Of a stretch of DNA of 64,000 nucleotides, positions 45,844-56,248 are shown piece by piece (the first letter of the stretch is position 1; the number at the start of each line of letters is the position of its first letter). The notes beneath the pieces are model-generated. The model did not search any database, was not told the origin of the DNA, and worked only from the letters and a program-made list of their open reading frames with translations. Origin of the DNA: Jaapia argillacea MUCL 33604 (Eukaryota; Basidiomycota; Agaricomycetes; Jaapiales; Jaapiaceae); contig KL197718.1 in assembly GCA_000697665.1 (NCBI GenBank), positions 751,099 to 815,098 on the forward strand, in the 5' to 3' direction. Position numbers and translations under genes: made by a program.

Positions 45844-47794
45844 TGTTGGTAAAGGAGATGGTTAGAATGGAGAGCAGAACGGTAGCCAATGCGACTGGAT
45901 TCTTGGGTTTTGTACCAGAGCTGAAAGGGACCTTTATAAAATAGCATGAGGAGATGAAGATCTCCAATTCTCTGGTTGACAGAAACAATCCGGATCTAAA
46001 ACATCGCTGTAACCCATCCAAGGCACCTCTAGGGTCCCTTCACGGCATACCATTCGTCAGAGATTCAACGGCAAGCACGACACGATTTTTGGTTTCGAGG
46101 TCGTCCGCCGCTGAGCGTCTACCTACTTGTCGAGAAGCACCAAGAGTTAATACGTACCGGCGGTATCCGAGTCGGTTGCTTCCGTGTTCTGTCCCTCCGT
46201 CCGATTTGGTTAGTACGTCATAAGCACTACTGGGGAATCCGATTTCAAATTTGTCTACAGTACTTCGTCGCAAGCCAGCCATCTCAGTATATTCGGGACT
46301 CAGCCTACCTTTCGAAACCCTTCTGTGGCCCCACTGTTCATTCTATTTGCCTGCTATTTCACCATGATCAAAGCTAATATCTCGTTGGAATTGACCCCTG
46401 CGCTCAACACCCAAGTGCATAATTCTTTGTCAACTGTTTCTGGTGCACATAGTAGCACCCTCCGCTCTAACTTGGGGCACCCGAGAATATGAATCCCATT
46501 AGCAGACCCAGCTGCCAACTGTGGCCTACTGCAATCCATCTCACACCCGCTCTTCTACCATCAGGCTGGATAGCGGCAACGTTCCAGAAATTTTGACTTC
46601 AAGAATGCCGTGCAATGGCAGAATCTCAGGTATTTGGTATCACTTCTAGTCCCGATCTCTCCTCGTTCTGCCTTGCGCTCAACCTAAGATTTCTAACGGT
46701 CACTCTGTACCACGGCGTTTCCCGTTCGCACCAGGCTTGCCTGACGGCTGACAATGGCTATTGGTACCATATCCTCCATAATCAACCATCGGCGTTCCCA
46801 CCTTGCATTCAGGTTGGTACTGGAAATTTTTATGGGGTTCCCCCTCCGATCCATCTAGGGCATCTGCCAGGAAGCAAGTGTTGAACGGCAGATAGTTCAT
46901 TAGCCATGGCCATCGTAACGCACGGAACCCAGACGCTTACTCCATCTTGGAATCGCCCTGGACCTAGTTGCTAAGCCAGGAGCGGGGAGACCTCTCCGGA
47001 ATATAGCTCTTTCGTCAGGGTGGAACCCTCAACCATGCACGGTACCGAGCATCAACCTAGATTACACACCACACAGCCACGGACCTTGCCCGCCTGCGCA
47101 GCCAGTGGCATGGGGAATCCCGAGTCTGGCGTGAATCGGCGAGATACGAGAACATCAGCCATCCCATAATCAGGTGAATAGCCAATGGTAACACTCAGCA
47201 TCGATTGGACTTTCTCCTCGCTCACCAGAATTTCGATTGAGGGCCCATTTATCGCAGATCAGATTTTTAGAACCAACGAGATCGTCGCTTCCCTTGATTG
47301 CGAGGGAAAACAAGTACGCGACCATGAGGATGCAACGTTTTTATGTGACGCCGAGGAAGCACGATAGGTTTCCAAAGGAACAAATGAAGGGAGTTGTAGC
47401 CACGAATGTGAAAAAGGTCTAAGGGTGTCGGAGAGAGGAGTCAACACATCCACGCCTCACTGCCGATGACTATATATGTGGAAAAAAGCCGTATCACATC
47501 CTCCGCATTGTTGTCTTGAATTAGAACAACTATGGGACTGACCCTTTGGTTCACTTGTTACGAATTCCATCAGGCTGCCATTGTCCCTTCTTCCCGCACG
47601 CTGGCAGCTGTGAGAGGGAACACAATTGCCATTGTTCCCCGAAAGCGGCGGTCAATGCTCAGATGCTCAGCCCATTCATCAACGTAGAGCCTTCTATTTA
47701 CTAAATTTCATTGTCAAACTGTACAGGAATAATGACCGCTGCTTTCTCTCTCTCCTCCATCTCCCCGTAAATGAACTTGGCCGTAGTTGATATC
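45844..47794. repeat. Unique stretch, then array block H/I/J copy 4
   Basis: 45844..46560 has little similarity to the other units and no gene. 46560..47794 is the most diverged H/I/J copy (I anchor TLTIGYSPDYGMADVLVSRR near 47150; J anchor near 47650). It may represent the original block that stands next to the intact Shp1 gene. Confidence 0.45.
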
Positions 47795-49933
47795 TCAAGC
47801 AACCCACCTCTGAACAATCACGCTGTTCACCAACCCGGCGGCTTGTACGGTCTGACTATCGTCCTCCAGCACACGATTAGGGAAGGTCGTTCCGATCGTG
47901 TATGGCCGCGTAAGGTTGTCAGGGCGAGAGCTGTATGAGAGCGAGCAGTGTATTCAGAAGGGTCCAGAACAAGCGACAAAGAGGATGTTGGGAGGAGACG
48001 AGACGTACGCATTGATAAAATTCCTGATATCTCTGACGGTGTGTGTTAAATTCATCCTGCAAACCATTCTGCGAGAAAAGCGGTGGGAGTCAGCTACGAA
48101 GTACAGCAATTAGGGGAGGGGACGGAAAGGTAGCAGAAAGGAGGTACGGATAGGGACATGGACAAGGAAAGGGAAACACCGAAGAGCTGGTGTTGGAGAA
48201 ACTACCAGCAGGTGGTCAAGGCCAAGCGTTCCGACATCGAAATCACCCCCCAAGTCCCAACTATGATACAGGAGGGATGTCAGGGTGACATCTCGGAAGC
48301 TCAAACTACGCCGGCCACCATCCAGTTATGTGCACGTGATGGAAATGGTCAACGTAGCCGGACTCTTGATGGTGATTGGGAATGAGGAACCACGCCAGCG
48401 GACTTTCGACTCGAAGAAAAAGGGAAGACGCCGGAGGTTGGTAAGAAAGATCGAGAACCCACCGCGTCCCATCAGCCAACCGAATCTGCACACTTGTCGT
48501 TGGCTTCGTCTGGTCCACCTCAAACCTCGTCTGAATACTCCCCGCTTCCCTTGCGGCAACACTCGTAGTAGGAGCAGGACTCGACCCAGCAGCGGGGAAC
48601 CCACCAGGCATACCAACACCACCATGGTTCCCACTACCACTGGCTTCACCAGTAGCAGGGGGAACAGGCGACCCAAGCCTGTGGCCGCTGCCAACGAAGG
48701 CTCTGCTGGGACCTGCGCCTGCAGTGGAGAGATGTTTGAGGAGAGCGGGGTTGTAGTCTTCTGAGAGTCGTTTAGCAACACGGAGTTCGACGGGTTGGCC
48801 GGGGAGGACGTTGAGAATCTGGGGAGGAGCTCGGCTGCAAGACAATTTTTGTTAATTTTAATTCCAGCTCAAGAGAGGGAAGTATGATGATAAAGGAGAC
48901 CCGCAGGTAGAGTGGGGAAGGAGGGACACGTTAGAAAGGGAGACTGGAGAAATGGAACATACCCAGAGTCGATTTCGGCAAGAATTTGGGCGTTCGCCGG
49001 GTCGTCGTATCGCATCAGTTCACCATCTTCCACGTTAAAGCCGTCCCGCCAGAATGTGATGTGGCGGATTGCCGGACTTTCATCTGCCGCCAACAAAAAG
49101 CAATGTCAATTACGAGGCCACAAGAGATCGGAGCAGAAAAACAGTAGAAGTCTTAAAAATCAGGTTTGTGCCAAGTGCGCAGACAGAATTGACACCATGC
49201 CACCAGCATATACTCGACGAACAATCGGGTAACGGAACAACAAGGGGAATCTACGCACCGGGCTCTGATGTTGGCTGAGCGTTCGGATCGGGGATATATG
49301 TGCTCTCAACTTCATCACTACCGAGGGTATGTCCTCCCCCAGCAAAGATACCATGTTGAGCAGCTCCTGGATTCGCCATGCCTGGTGGCGGGCCTGCTCT
49401 ATAGTTCCGGGCAAAAATCAGTGACTAGATCAGAAGGGGAGGAGAAAAAATTAAATGAAAGCAAGGGGACTCACTCGGCTGCTCGTCTCAGAAGATTCCT
49501 CACAAGGTCGCCTCCAGGAACTGATCCAGCTCTGTCCGGGTTCTGGACATTCAACCCGCTGCGACATCGATCATCAGTATTCTCTCCCTTTTCTTAGGCA
49601 ATATTCAAGCGATATCGATATCTGGATGCTTAACTCACCTCCTCTCACCGCCTGCATACCAATCAGCACCCTCATCCTCGTCGTCATCGTCATCGTCCCC
49701 ATGTCCATGTCCGGCATGCCCTCCACCGCCGCCCATGGAAGGAGGCATCCCACCCACTCCACCACTTCCTACATCGCGAAGGGTTGCGACACGAGGCCCA
49801 GAGCCTCTACTATTTGGCCTATTGAGCAGATGTGGGTAAGCAGTGAAGGAGACTGATCGATTGGGGCGCACCTGGATGAACCTGCGCTATCAGGGTTGCT
49901 CCAGTCTCCAATACGTCCGATTCTTGGTGCCAT
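47795..49933 (-). CDS. Shp1/p47-type UBX cofactor of Cdc48
   Basis: complement(join(47795..47930, 48009..48068, 48463..48834, 48963..49083, 49259..49398, 49475..49558, 49639..49818, 49872..49933)), 384 aa. Adaptor of the AAA ATPase Cdc48/p97 in ubiquitin-dependent degradation, membrane fusion and PP1 regulation. SEP domain at about residues 156-230 ([20 protein letters not shown] ... [20 protein letters not shown]) and a UBX domain at about 303-384 ([12 protein letters not shown], then [15 protein letters not shown], ending [13 protein letters not shown]). The N-terminus ([18 protein letters not shown], then Gly/Asp-rich) shows no UBA domain, so the layout is that of p37 rather than p47; no UBA-coding exon is visible upstream. 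The intron inside the UBX domain is long (394 bases). This is the only intact copy; its exons 3-8 are the source of relics S1-S4. Confidence 0.93.
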
Positions 49934-50185
49934 TTGGGATTTCTTTGACTTGTGCTGGGTTTCTCGGATATCTGGGAATACAAGAACAATGATTCCAGGT
50001 CGAAGCCGCTTTGAAAGCCTGACGCGTCGATGTATCCTGACGGCGTGGGAACTTTGACTTAGCGAGACGCGTTCCCTTCCTCCAATTTACAGACGCGCCT
50101 CTTTCGCTTTCTTTTCCTCCTGCATTGCTGGATAATCGCTGGAACTAGAAACTTCTTCACATTCTTGTTAAAATTTACTGTCAGA

Positions 50186-51628
50186 ATGGCTCGTGCAGGT
50201 CCTTCTCGTTCTCAGCGCGCGGCTCCCGAACCCTCTCAATCCCAACGTCTAAGTCAATCCCAGCGTGCTCGACGCGGTCGACAGGATGATGACGATGATG
50301 AGGACGGTGACGAAGGAGATGGAATGGACGTCGATGAGGAGACCGGTGAAAACGTGAGTCGTCACGTCAAGAGTTTTGCCATAGTGCAGCAATCTGACTG
50401 AATTGAATTGAATTGAATGGATATATGGTCGATAGGAATTGACAAGAAAAGCGAACGAGCTTGTCCGACTTGCCCTCTTTACGGAGCAAAAGCGATCGGC
50501 TTTGCGAAAGGATGATATCAATAAGAAGGGTACGCAAATTGACTCCTTAAACGTCGATTTTACTGAATCCTTCTTTAGTATTGGGCTCAAACACCAGGCA
50601 ATTCAATGTCGTCCTCGCCGAAGCACAGAAAATCCTGAAAAAAACGTTCGGGATGGACCTCGTTGAGCTTCGTTCTCGTGCAGGCCTTGATGGCGAAGCT
50701 ACGGCAGGTGCAGCTGCCGAGTCCGGCACCGGACTCAAGAAGAAAGGTAACCCATCTCAGGTCATCTTTCATGTCTGCGTATCTAATCAGCCCGTCCCGT
50801 CAAAATTCGATGTATTCTCTGGGTATCTGGATGAACAGCCGCCTCAGCCGGTTCGAAAACCTACATCCTTCGTTCCACCCTCTCTCCCACTCTAATTGAA
50901 CTCGCCTCTGTAACGCACGAATCGATCCTCGAGGAGGAAGCTGCAGACGCCGCCTTTACCGGCAATGACGACGACGAAACTCCGATCAGGAACTATGGTA
51001 GCATCCTGAGTTGGAGTACGGGTGACCAACTCGGTACAGTTGGTGTTTTGTACGTTATTCTGGGATTGATTCTATTGAGTGGGAAGAGTATTGGTGATAG
51101 TACGCTCTTATACCCAATTTACACTCTCTACCCGTTACTAAATGCGTTCTGGTATCGACAGTGGACCTCCGAACTCACCTAAAGCGCCTCCGCCTGCCGC
51201 CAACCTCCACCCTCTCCCTCACCCCCCTCTCAGCCCACTCAACCATTCCAATCGAAGCCTATCTCAACCAATTAACCCGCCAAGGATATCTCGATCGTTT
51301 CTCCACATCCGCATCGAAATCCAAGCCTTCTGCAACTCAAACCGGCGCCAAACGCCTTCGTGGGACCCAGGGGGGTGGTGGCGATGGAGAAGGAGCGAGT
51401 TTTGAGTGGAAGTGGGGTCCGAGAGCTATGAGTGAGGTGGGAGAGTTGGGCGTTGCAAAGTTTGTGTTGGAGTTCATCGCTGAGAGGTCGGTTGTCGCGG
51501 AAAATGGGGAAGATGGAGGAGAAGGAGAGAGATCAGGAAGGAGGAGGAAAGAAGAGATTAAGAAGAAGTATGATTTGCTTATGAAAGGGTTGGTGAGGGT
51601 TACCGGCGAGTTGAGCGATGTAAAATGA
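50186..51628 (+). CDS. nse3: Nse3, MAGE-domain subunit of the Smc5/6 complex
   Basis: join(50186..50353, 50436..50529, 50579..50746, 50839..51099, 51162..51628), 385 aa. Nse3 joins Nse1 and Nse4 in the Smc5/6 complex, acting in DNA repair and rDNA stability in the nucleus. The N-terminal tail is Gln/Ser- and Asp/Glu-rich. The MAGE homology domain covers about residues 57-330: LTRKANELVRLALFTEQKR, TRQFNVVLAEAQKILKKTFG, MDLVELRS, then the second winged helix GTVGVLYVILGLILLSGKSI and DLRTHLKRLRLP. The C-terminus is charged (RRRKEEIKKKYDLLMKGL). All four introns are short. Intron 1 carries a TGAAT repeat. The ATG at 50186 is preferred to in-frame upstream codons because the exon starts the conserved Arg/Ser tail. 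It is divergent from Shp1, with 252 bases between the two starts, a probable shared promoter region. Confidence 0.9.
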
Positions 51629-51800
51629 TTGTATTGTGCTTTCCGTAGACGCGCCCCGTTTCCCATATTTATGTCTGGGTTCTTTGGTCTCTGTGTATTC
51701 TACATCCCATAGCTTAGCATAACATAGTGTAACACAGCTCCGCATATAGTTAGGAATAAAGATCGAAGCTCCGCCTACGGACACTACAATCGTTCACTAA

Positions 51801-54312
51801 TCAGCCCACAACCCCAAACCCAAACCTAACCAACAAGCTTGCCCCATTCTCCTTCCCCTTTAGATCCAACAGTCGCACCAACCTCCAGCCTTGCTGCAAG
51901 TAATCCACTCGAGCGCAAAAGACTGCTAGGCGGGCATCCCGGGTGAACTCTGACTGGACGACAAACATTCTATTGAAGATCACAAGGCCGTAAGCTCGAT
52001 GGTGCAGATTCACGAAGGGGGGACGGAAATGCGGAAGTGCGGAGAGCGAAAAGGGGACGTACCGCAAAAACGCAATCTCATCAGCATCGTACACCCACTC
52101 AAACTTCGACTCATACATAGCATCCACCACCCCTATCTTACCAACAGGTTGCAAAGATCCATCGACCTCTCCACCAATATACCACGGATTAACCACTCCA
52201 CTATCAAGGTAGGCACTCTCAGGATCCACCGCTGTTAGATCCGGAGGAGGAGCAGAGGGACCGGGAACGGGAGTAGATTTGATAATGAGAGTTTTGCATT
52301 CTAGGTCTCCGGTGGAGAGGAAGAGTTGGGAGAGGACGTAGGAGGAGAATGGTTTCCCTTGGGGGGCAGGTACTGTGATAGATTGGTTGAAGGAAACGGG
52401 CGAAATCTTAATGGAAACGAAGGTACTTACGAGAGCTCAACCCAGCGATCTCGACATTGAGCTTAACTTTCCCTCCCATCCACCCCATTCCCATCAACCG
52501 TCCAGGTTTGAGGACCCAGCCAGGTGTTCCAACAAACATAGCTTCATTTACCTAGAACCAAAGAGCGCATATAGTCAACAACGACAAGAATCACGACCAC
52601 ACTACTATCAAGAAAGAAAAACAAGCCAAACCCACCTGCATACCCCTATCATACCTCTGCCAATTAATGGCACATATCTGACTCCCATCCCTCCAATACT
52701 TCTCCGGTGACATATTCCCACTGTAAATCCTCGTTCCTTTCGGGTATACACGTCTTAAATGATGACGTGAGCTAGTGATTAACTGAAGGATGGCTGGCGT
52801 CAACACAGAGGATGAGTCGGCTGTTGCCTCGGACTCGGACTCGGGGGAGGTGATGGTCGAGATGGATCCGAGAGAGGAAAGGGACTTGATGGAGGATGAG
52901 GAGAGAGAGAGGGATCGGATGGATTCGATGATGGGATGAGAAGGCGTGGTCGTGGTAGGAGGGGAGGCAGGGGAGGCAGGAGTAGGAACGTGAAGAGAGG
53001 ATATGGATGTTTCGGATATGTTTATTAAGATGTGAGGGGGTTCATCGAGTCCTAATGACAATTAACAAGTTCGAGCGTTGGTAATGTGGTCCAAAACAGC
53101 GATAGTATACTATACGCACGTTGATTCAACCAATCCTTCCCGGGTTTCATACTCCTCGCATAAACACCTAACCTGGCCAGCCCCTCCCCGATCTTACCTT
53201 CTAGATTAGCCTTTTCAGCACGATGTGTTTCCGCCATTTTCTTGCTCTCCTCTTCTCCATCTTGTTCTTGCACTTCCTCTTCCTCCAGTGCCTCCACCTC
53301 AGGAATTGGAACTGCACCTTCGACCACTTGTCTAGGCTCTCCTGGAGATTGCACGGTCGGTTTGGGTGGATAGTACTCGACCTAAGACAGAATATCAACC
53401 CAGAGTTCAGTTGGCGCCGATAGACGGAGACGAAGAGAGGGAAAGAGAAAAGCCACACACCATCAACAAGATCCGTCCCTTCAGGTCCGCAACCTTCACA
53501 TCACCTCCCTCCCCAACTTCAACAGGTTTATCAACCAACATCTCTCCCCAAGCCCCCTTCATAATCTCAACTAGCTCAGCCTGTCCTTTCGGCGGGACAT
53601 GGCATTCCAAACTGATCATCACAGGCCACCCCGGTTCTCCTGCCAACGACCCATCAAGAACGACCCCTTTCTGTTCAGCCCTCAGGGCATCGCCTATAGC
53701 AATACAAACGGCTTTAAAGTCTACGCTTTTGCTGAAAGTATAGCCATGTGTGACGATGGGGCCTTTGGAGGAAGGCCAGACGTCGATCTCAACGCAACGG
53801 GCGCGGCGGGAGAGAACGTGGGTGTAGGATGTTGTTGAGGCGCGACCGATGAGTTGGCGGGAGAGGAGGTATGTATTGTGGGAGGACCTGTGGATGTCGA
53901 GACACTTGGTGAGCGTAAGGAGAGAAGCAGGGAGGTTAAGGACGTACGAGATAAAGTAATTCGTGAGAGGGAACGAATTGTCAACCTTTGGAGGTTGTAC
54001 GAGTGGCAGCTCAAATAATTCATCCAGAGTCTTTCAAACAAAACTTCATTAGTACGAGGCTTGATGCGGTTGTTCGAAGAACACTCCAGACCCTCGATTC
54101 CGGAAGTATGAAAAGATAGAAAATGAACATACCAACCCCTGCTCCGTCACGAACTTCAGCACATCGACGCTCAACCTCGGAACCCCTCCAACTTTCGTTT
54201 TAGGCGGGAGGGTATTGATGATCGTATCAAGACCATATTCACGAGCAATGATCTCCGGTTTGTCGAGCTCGGGGTGTTCAGCCAAAGTCATGCCATCGTC
54301 TGTAAGAGACAT
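51801..54312 (-). CDS. Phosphoinositide-specific phospholipase C
   Basis: complement(join(51801..51969, 52063..52372, 52431..52551, 52636..53051, 53120..53381, 53461..53887, 53948..54030, 54133..54312)), 655 aa. PI-PLC splits PI(4,5)P2 into IP3 and diacylglycerol at the membrane in a Ca2+-dependent way. PI-PLC-X: His91 in [21 protein letters not shown], and His135 in [11 protein letters not shown], the two catalytic histidines. The X/Y linker is acidic ([15 protein letters not shown]). A Ser/Thr/Pro-rich insert lies inside the Y half, before [19 protein letters not shown] and the Y signature [19 protein letters not shown]2-like domain forms the C-terminus ([20 protein letters not shown]). Only about 60 residues precede X ([19 protein letters not shown]), so neither PH nor full EF-hands are present, as in small fungal PLCs. 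The 3' end faces Nse3 convergently, 173 bases apart. Confidence 0.92.
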
Positions 54313-54583
54313 GCTTGTACCGTCGGTCAACGTGTTGTATGAGGCAGACAAGAACAAGGGAAAGTCAAATCAAGTTCAAGTTTAAGTCCATGTCTATTCA
54401 TAGCGTCGATGCCAGGGAGGAGACCATCGCTTCAGCTAAACATCAAATACCGAGATAGGGGCTGTGCGTTCGCTCCATCTCCCCTTCTCCGGGTCCCGTT
54501 AGCAGAACGTGTCGGGTATCGTGGGCCCCGTCGAAGAGGCCATCGATGGACATTCCATCCTCCGAACGGGACATAAACAATCC

Positions 54584-56248
54584 CTAGAGTCGATAATTCG
54601 TAACCCCAGGGGCTCTCATCGCCCACACCCTACTAACACCCATATCCTCAACACCATCATCCTTAACCGTAATACTTGGTTCTCCATCAGAAGAGGCAGG
54701 ATTCCGGAAGAGGATGTTGCGTTTCTAGGTGACCACAGAAGAATCAGCGTCGCGAAGGAAGCGGGAAATTCATGATATAAAGTGCGCACCATGCCCAAAG
54801 TCAGATGAATCCCAGCGGGATCAGGGTCATACTTCACCAAATCCACCTCCACCTCCCCATTCTCCTCCTTCACACCCTCCAGCCTCTTGATATTCTCAAC
54901 CACAATTTCGGCCTGCTTGAAACCAGGTCGAGCCTGTTTGGGTCCGCCAGTCTCTGCTACATCTCCTATTGCGAATATGTTTGGATGAGAGGAGGAGGCG
55001 GTCTGAGGGTGGAGGAAAGGTGAGAAGAAGAGGAAATGGGATAAATGGGAATCGTACCTGAAGACTAGGTTTTACTAATATCCTACCAGTCTTACTCGAC
55101 ACCAAGTCCGGTGACAGACTTAGGACAGGCGACGACAGTGGAATCTGGCCTGTACAAATGATCTACCAAACAAGCCCATCAATCAAGCTCTGGGACCGAA
55201 AAAGACATGAGCACTCACCACAAAATCCGCCCCGACTTTTCTCCCACTCCCCACCTCAACCTCAAACTCTCCCTTATCCACTGGGAACCCACCCTCTGGC
55301 ACCTTTACCCTCTCACCCAAAATCACTTCTACTCCAAGTTCTTCTAAACGAGTCATGAGAAGTGGGTGGATCGCGGGGTGGAATGTCGGCATGAGCTGGT
55401 TCCGAGATTGTATCAAGGTTACGTGTTTGCCGGAGGTTGAAGGTGGGTAGAGATCTGCGATGTCTGTCGCCATTTCTGTAGAGGATCAAGTGGCCAGTAA
55501 GCTTCGATCCTATAGAAGCGAAGGTAAGGAACGACTGGACACTCACGCACACCGACAGCCCCACCACCAACCACCACGATCTTCTTAGCATCCTTAACCC
55601 TCCTCTGATGTTCCCTGAAATACTCAATCCCGCTAACTTTATCTTCGGTGTGCAACGTCCCTGGCGGGGGAAGTTTCGTTCCAGTCGCCAGTACCAAATA
55701 CTCAAATGGTATCAGCTCCTCCTTCGCCTGTCCCTCTCCTACCACCCCAGTATATTTGATAGTATTATCAGGCAAGACTTCCGTCACTTTCCCTCTGACG
55801 TGCACGACGGACCCAGGTGGAGAAGAGTGAAAGGCATTATCGTAGGGGACGAAAGCCATGTGTTCGTGGTTGGGTAGGATGGCATAGCGAGGGAAGGCGA
55901 AGAGATGTTGGAAGTGAGTGTTTTTCTCCAGGAGGATGGTTTGATGAGTGGAGGAGAAGGCGTGGGACAGGAGCTCGACTGCCTTTAAACCTGAGGAACG
56001 TTCAAATCGCAGGTAAGTAGGGATACATTATAAAGTGGTTGAGACGAATCAAGGATGATGCACTCACCAACATAGCTACCTCCCACCACGACAATGTTGG
56101 GTTTGGTAGAAGGACTGATACTACCCATCTTCAAACTCGCTCTGAAAGCTCTCCTCGACGAAGGATGAATGGACGAAGCAGATATAGCACCACCAAACCC
56201 AGCTGAGACAAGTCGGACGTGCTTGTGGATATAGGACCGGGAGATCAT
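54584..56248 (-). CDS. AIF/AMID-like FAD-dependent oxidoreductase
   Basis: complement(join(54584..54724, 54790..55002, 55058..55162, 55219..55475, 55547..55990, 56068..56248)), 446 aa. Pyridine-nucleotide-disulfide oxidoreductase fold: FAD-binding NIVVVGGSYVG at residues 51-61, ATG motif LATGTK (161-166), NAD(P)H-binding KIVVVGGGAVGV (197-208) and the second FAD motif NIFAIGDVAETGG with Asp343. This is the pattern of AIFM2/AMID and fungal AifB-type NADH oxidoreductases. Length fits the AMID group rather than full AIF. The first 40 residues are rich in Ser, Arg and His and lack acidic residues, so they could be a mitochondrial signal; a second Met (MGSISPS, residue 41) would give the cytosolic form. 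About 270 bases separate its end from the PLC start on the same strand. Confidence 0.9.
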
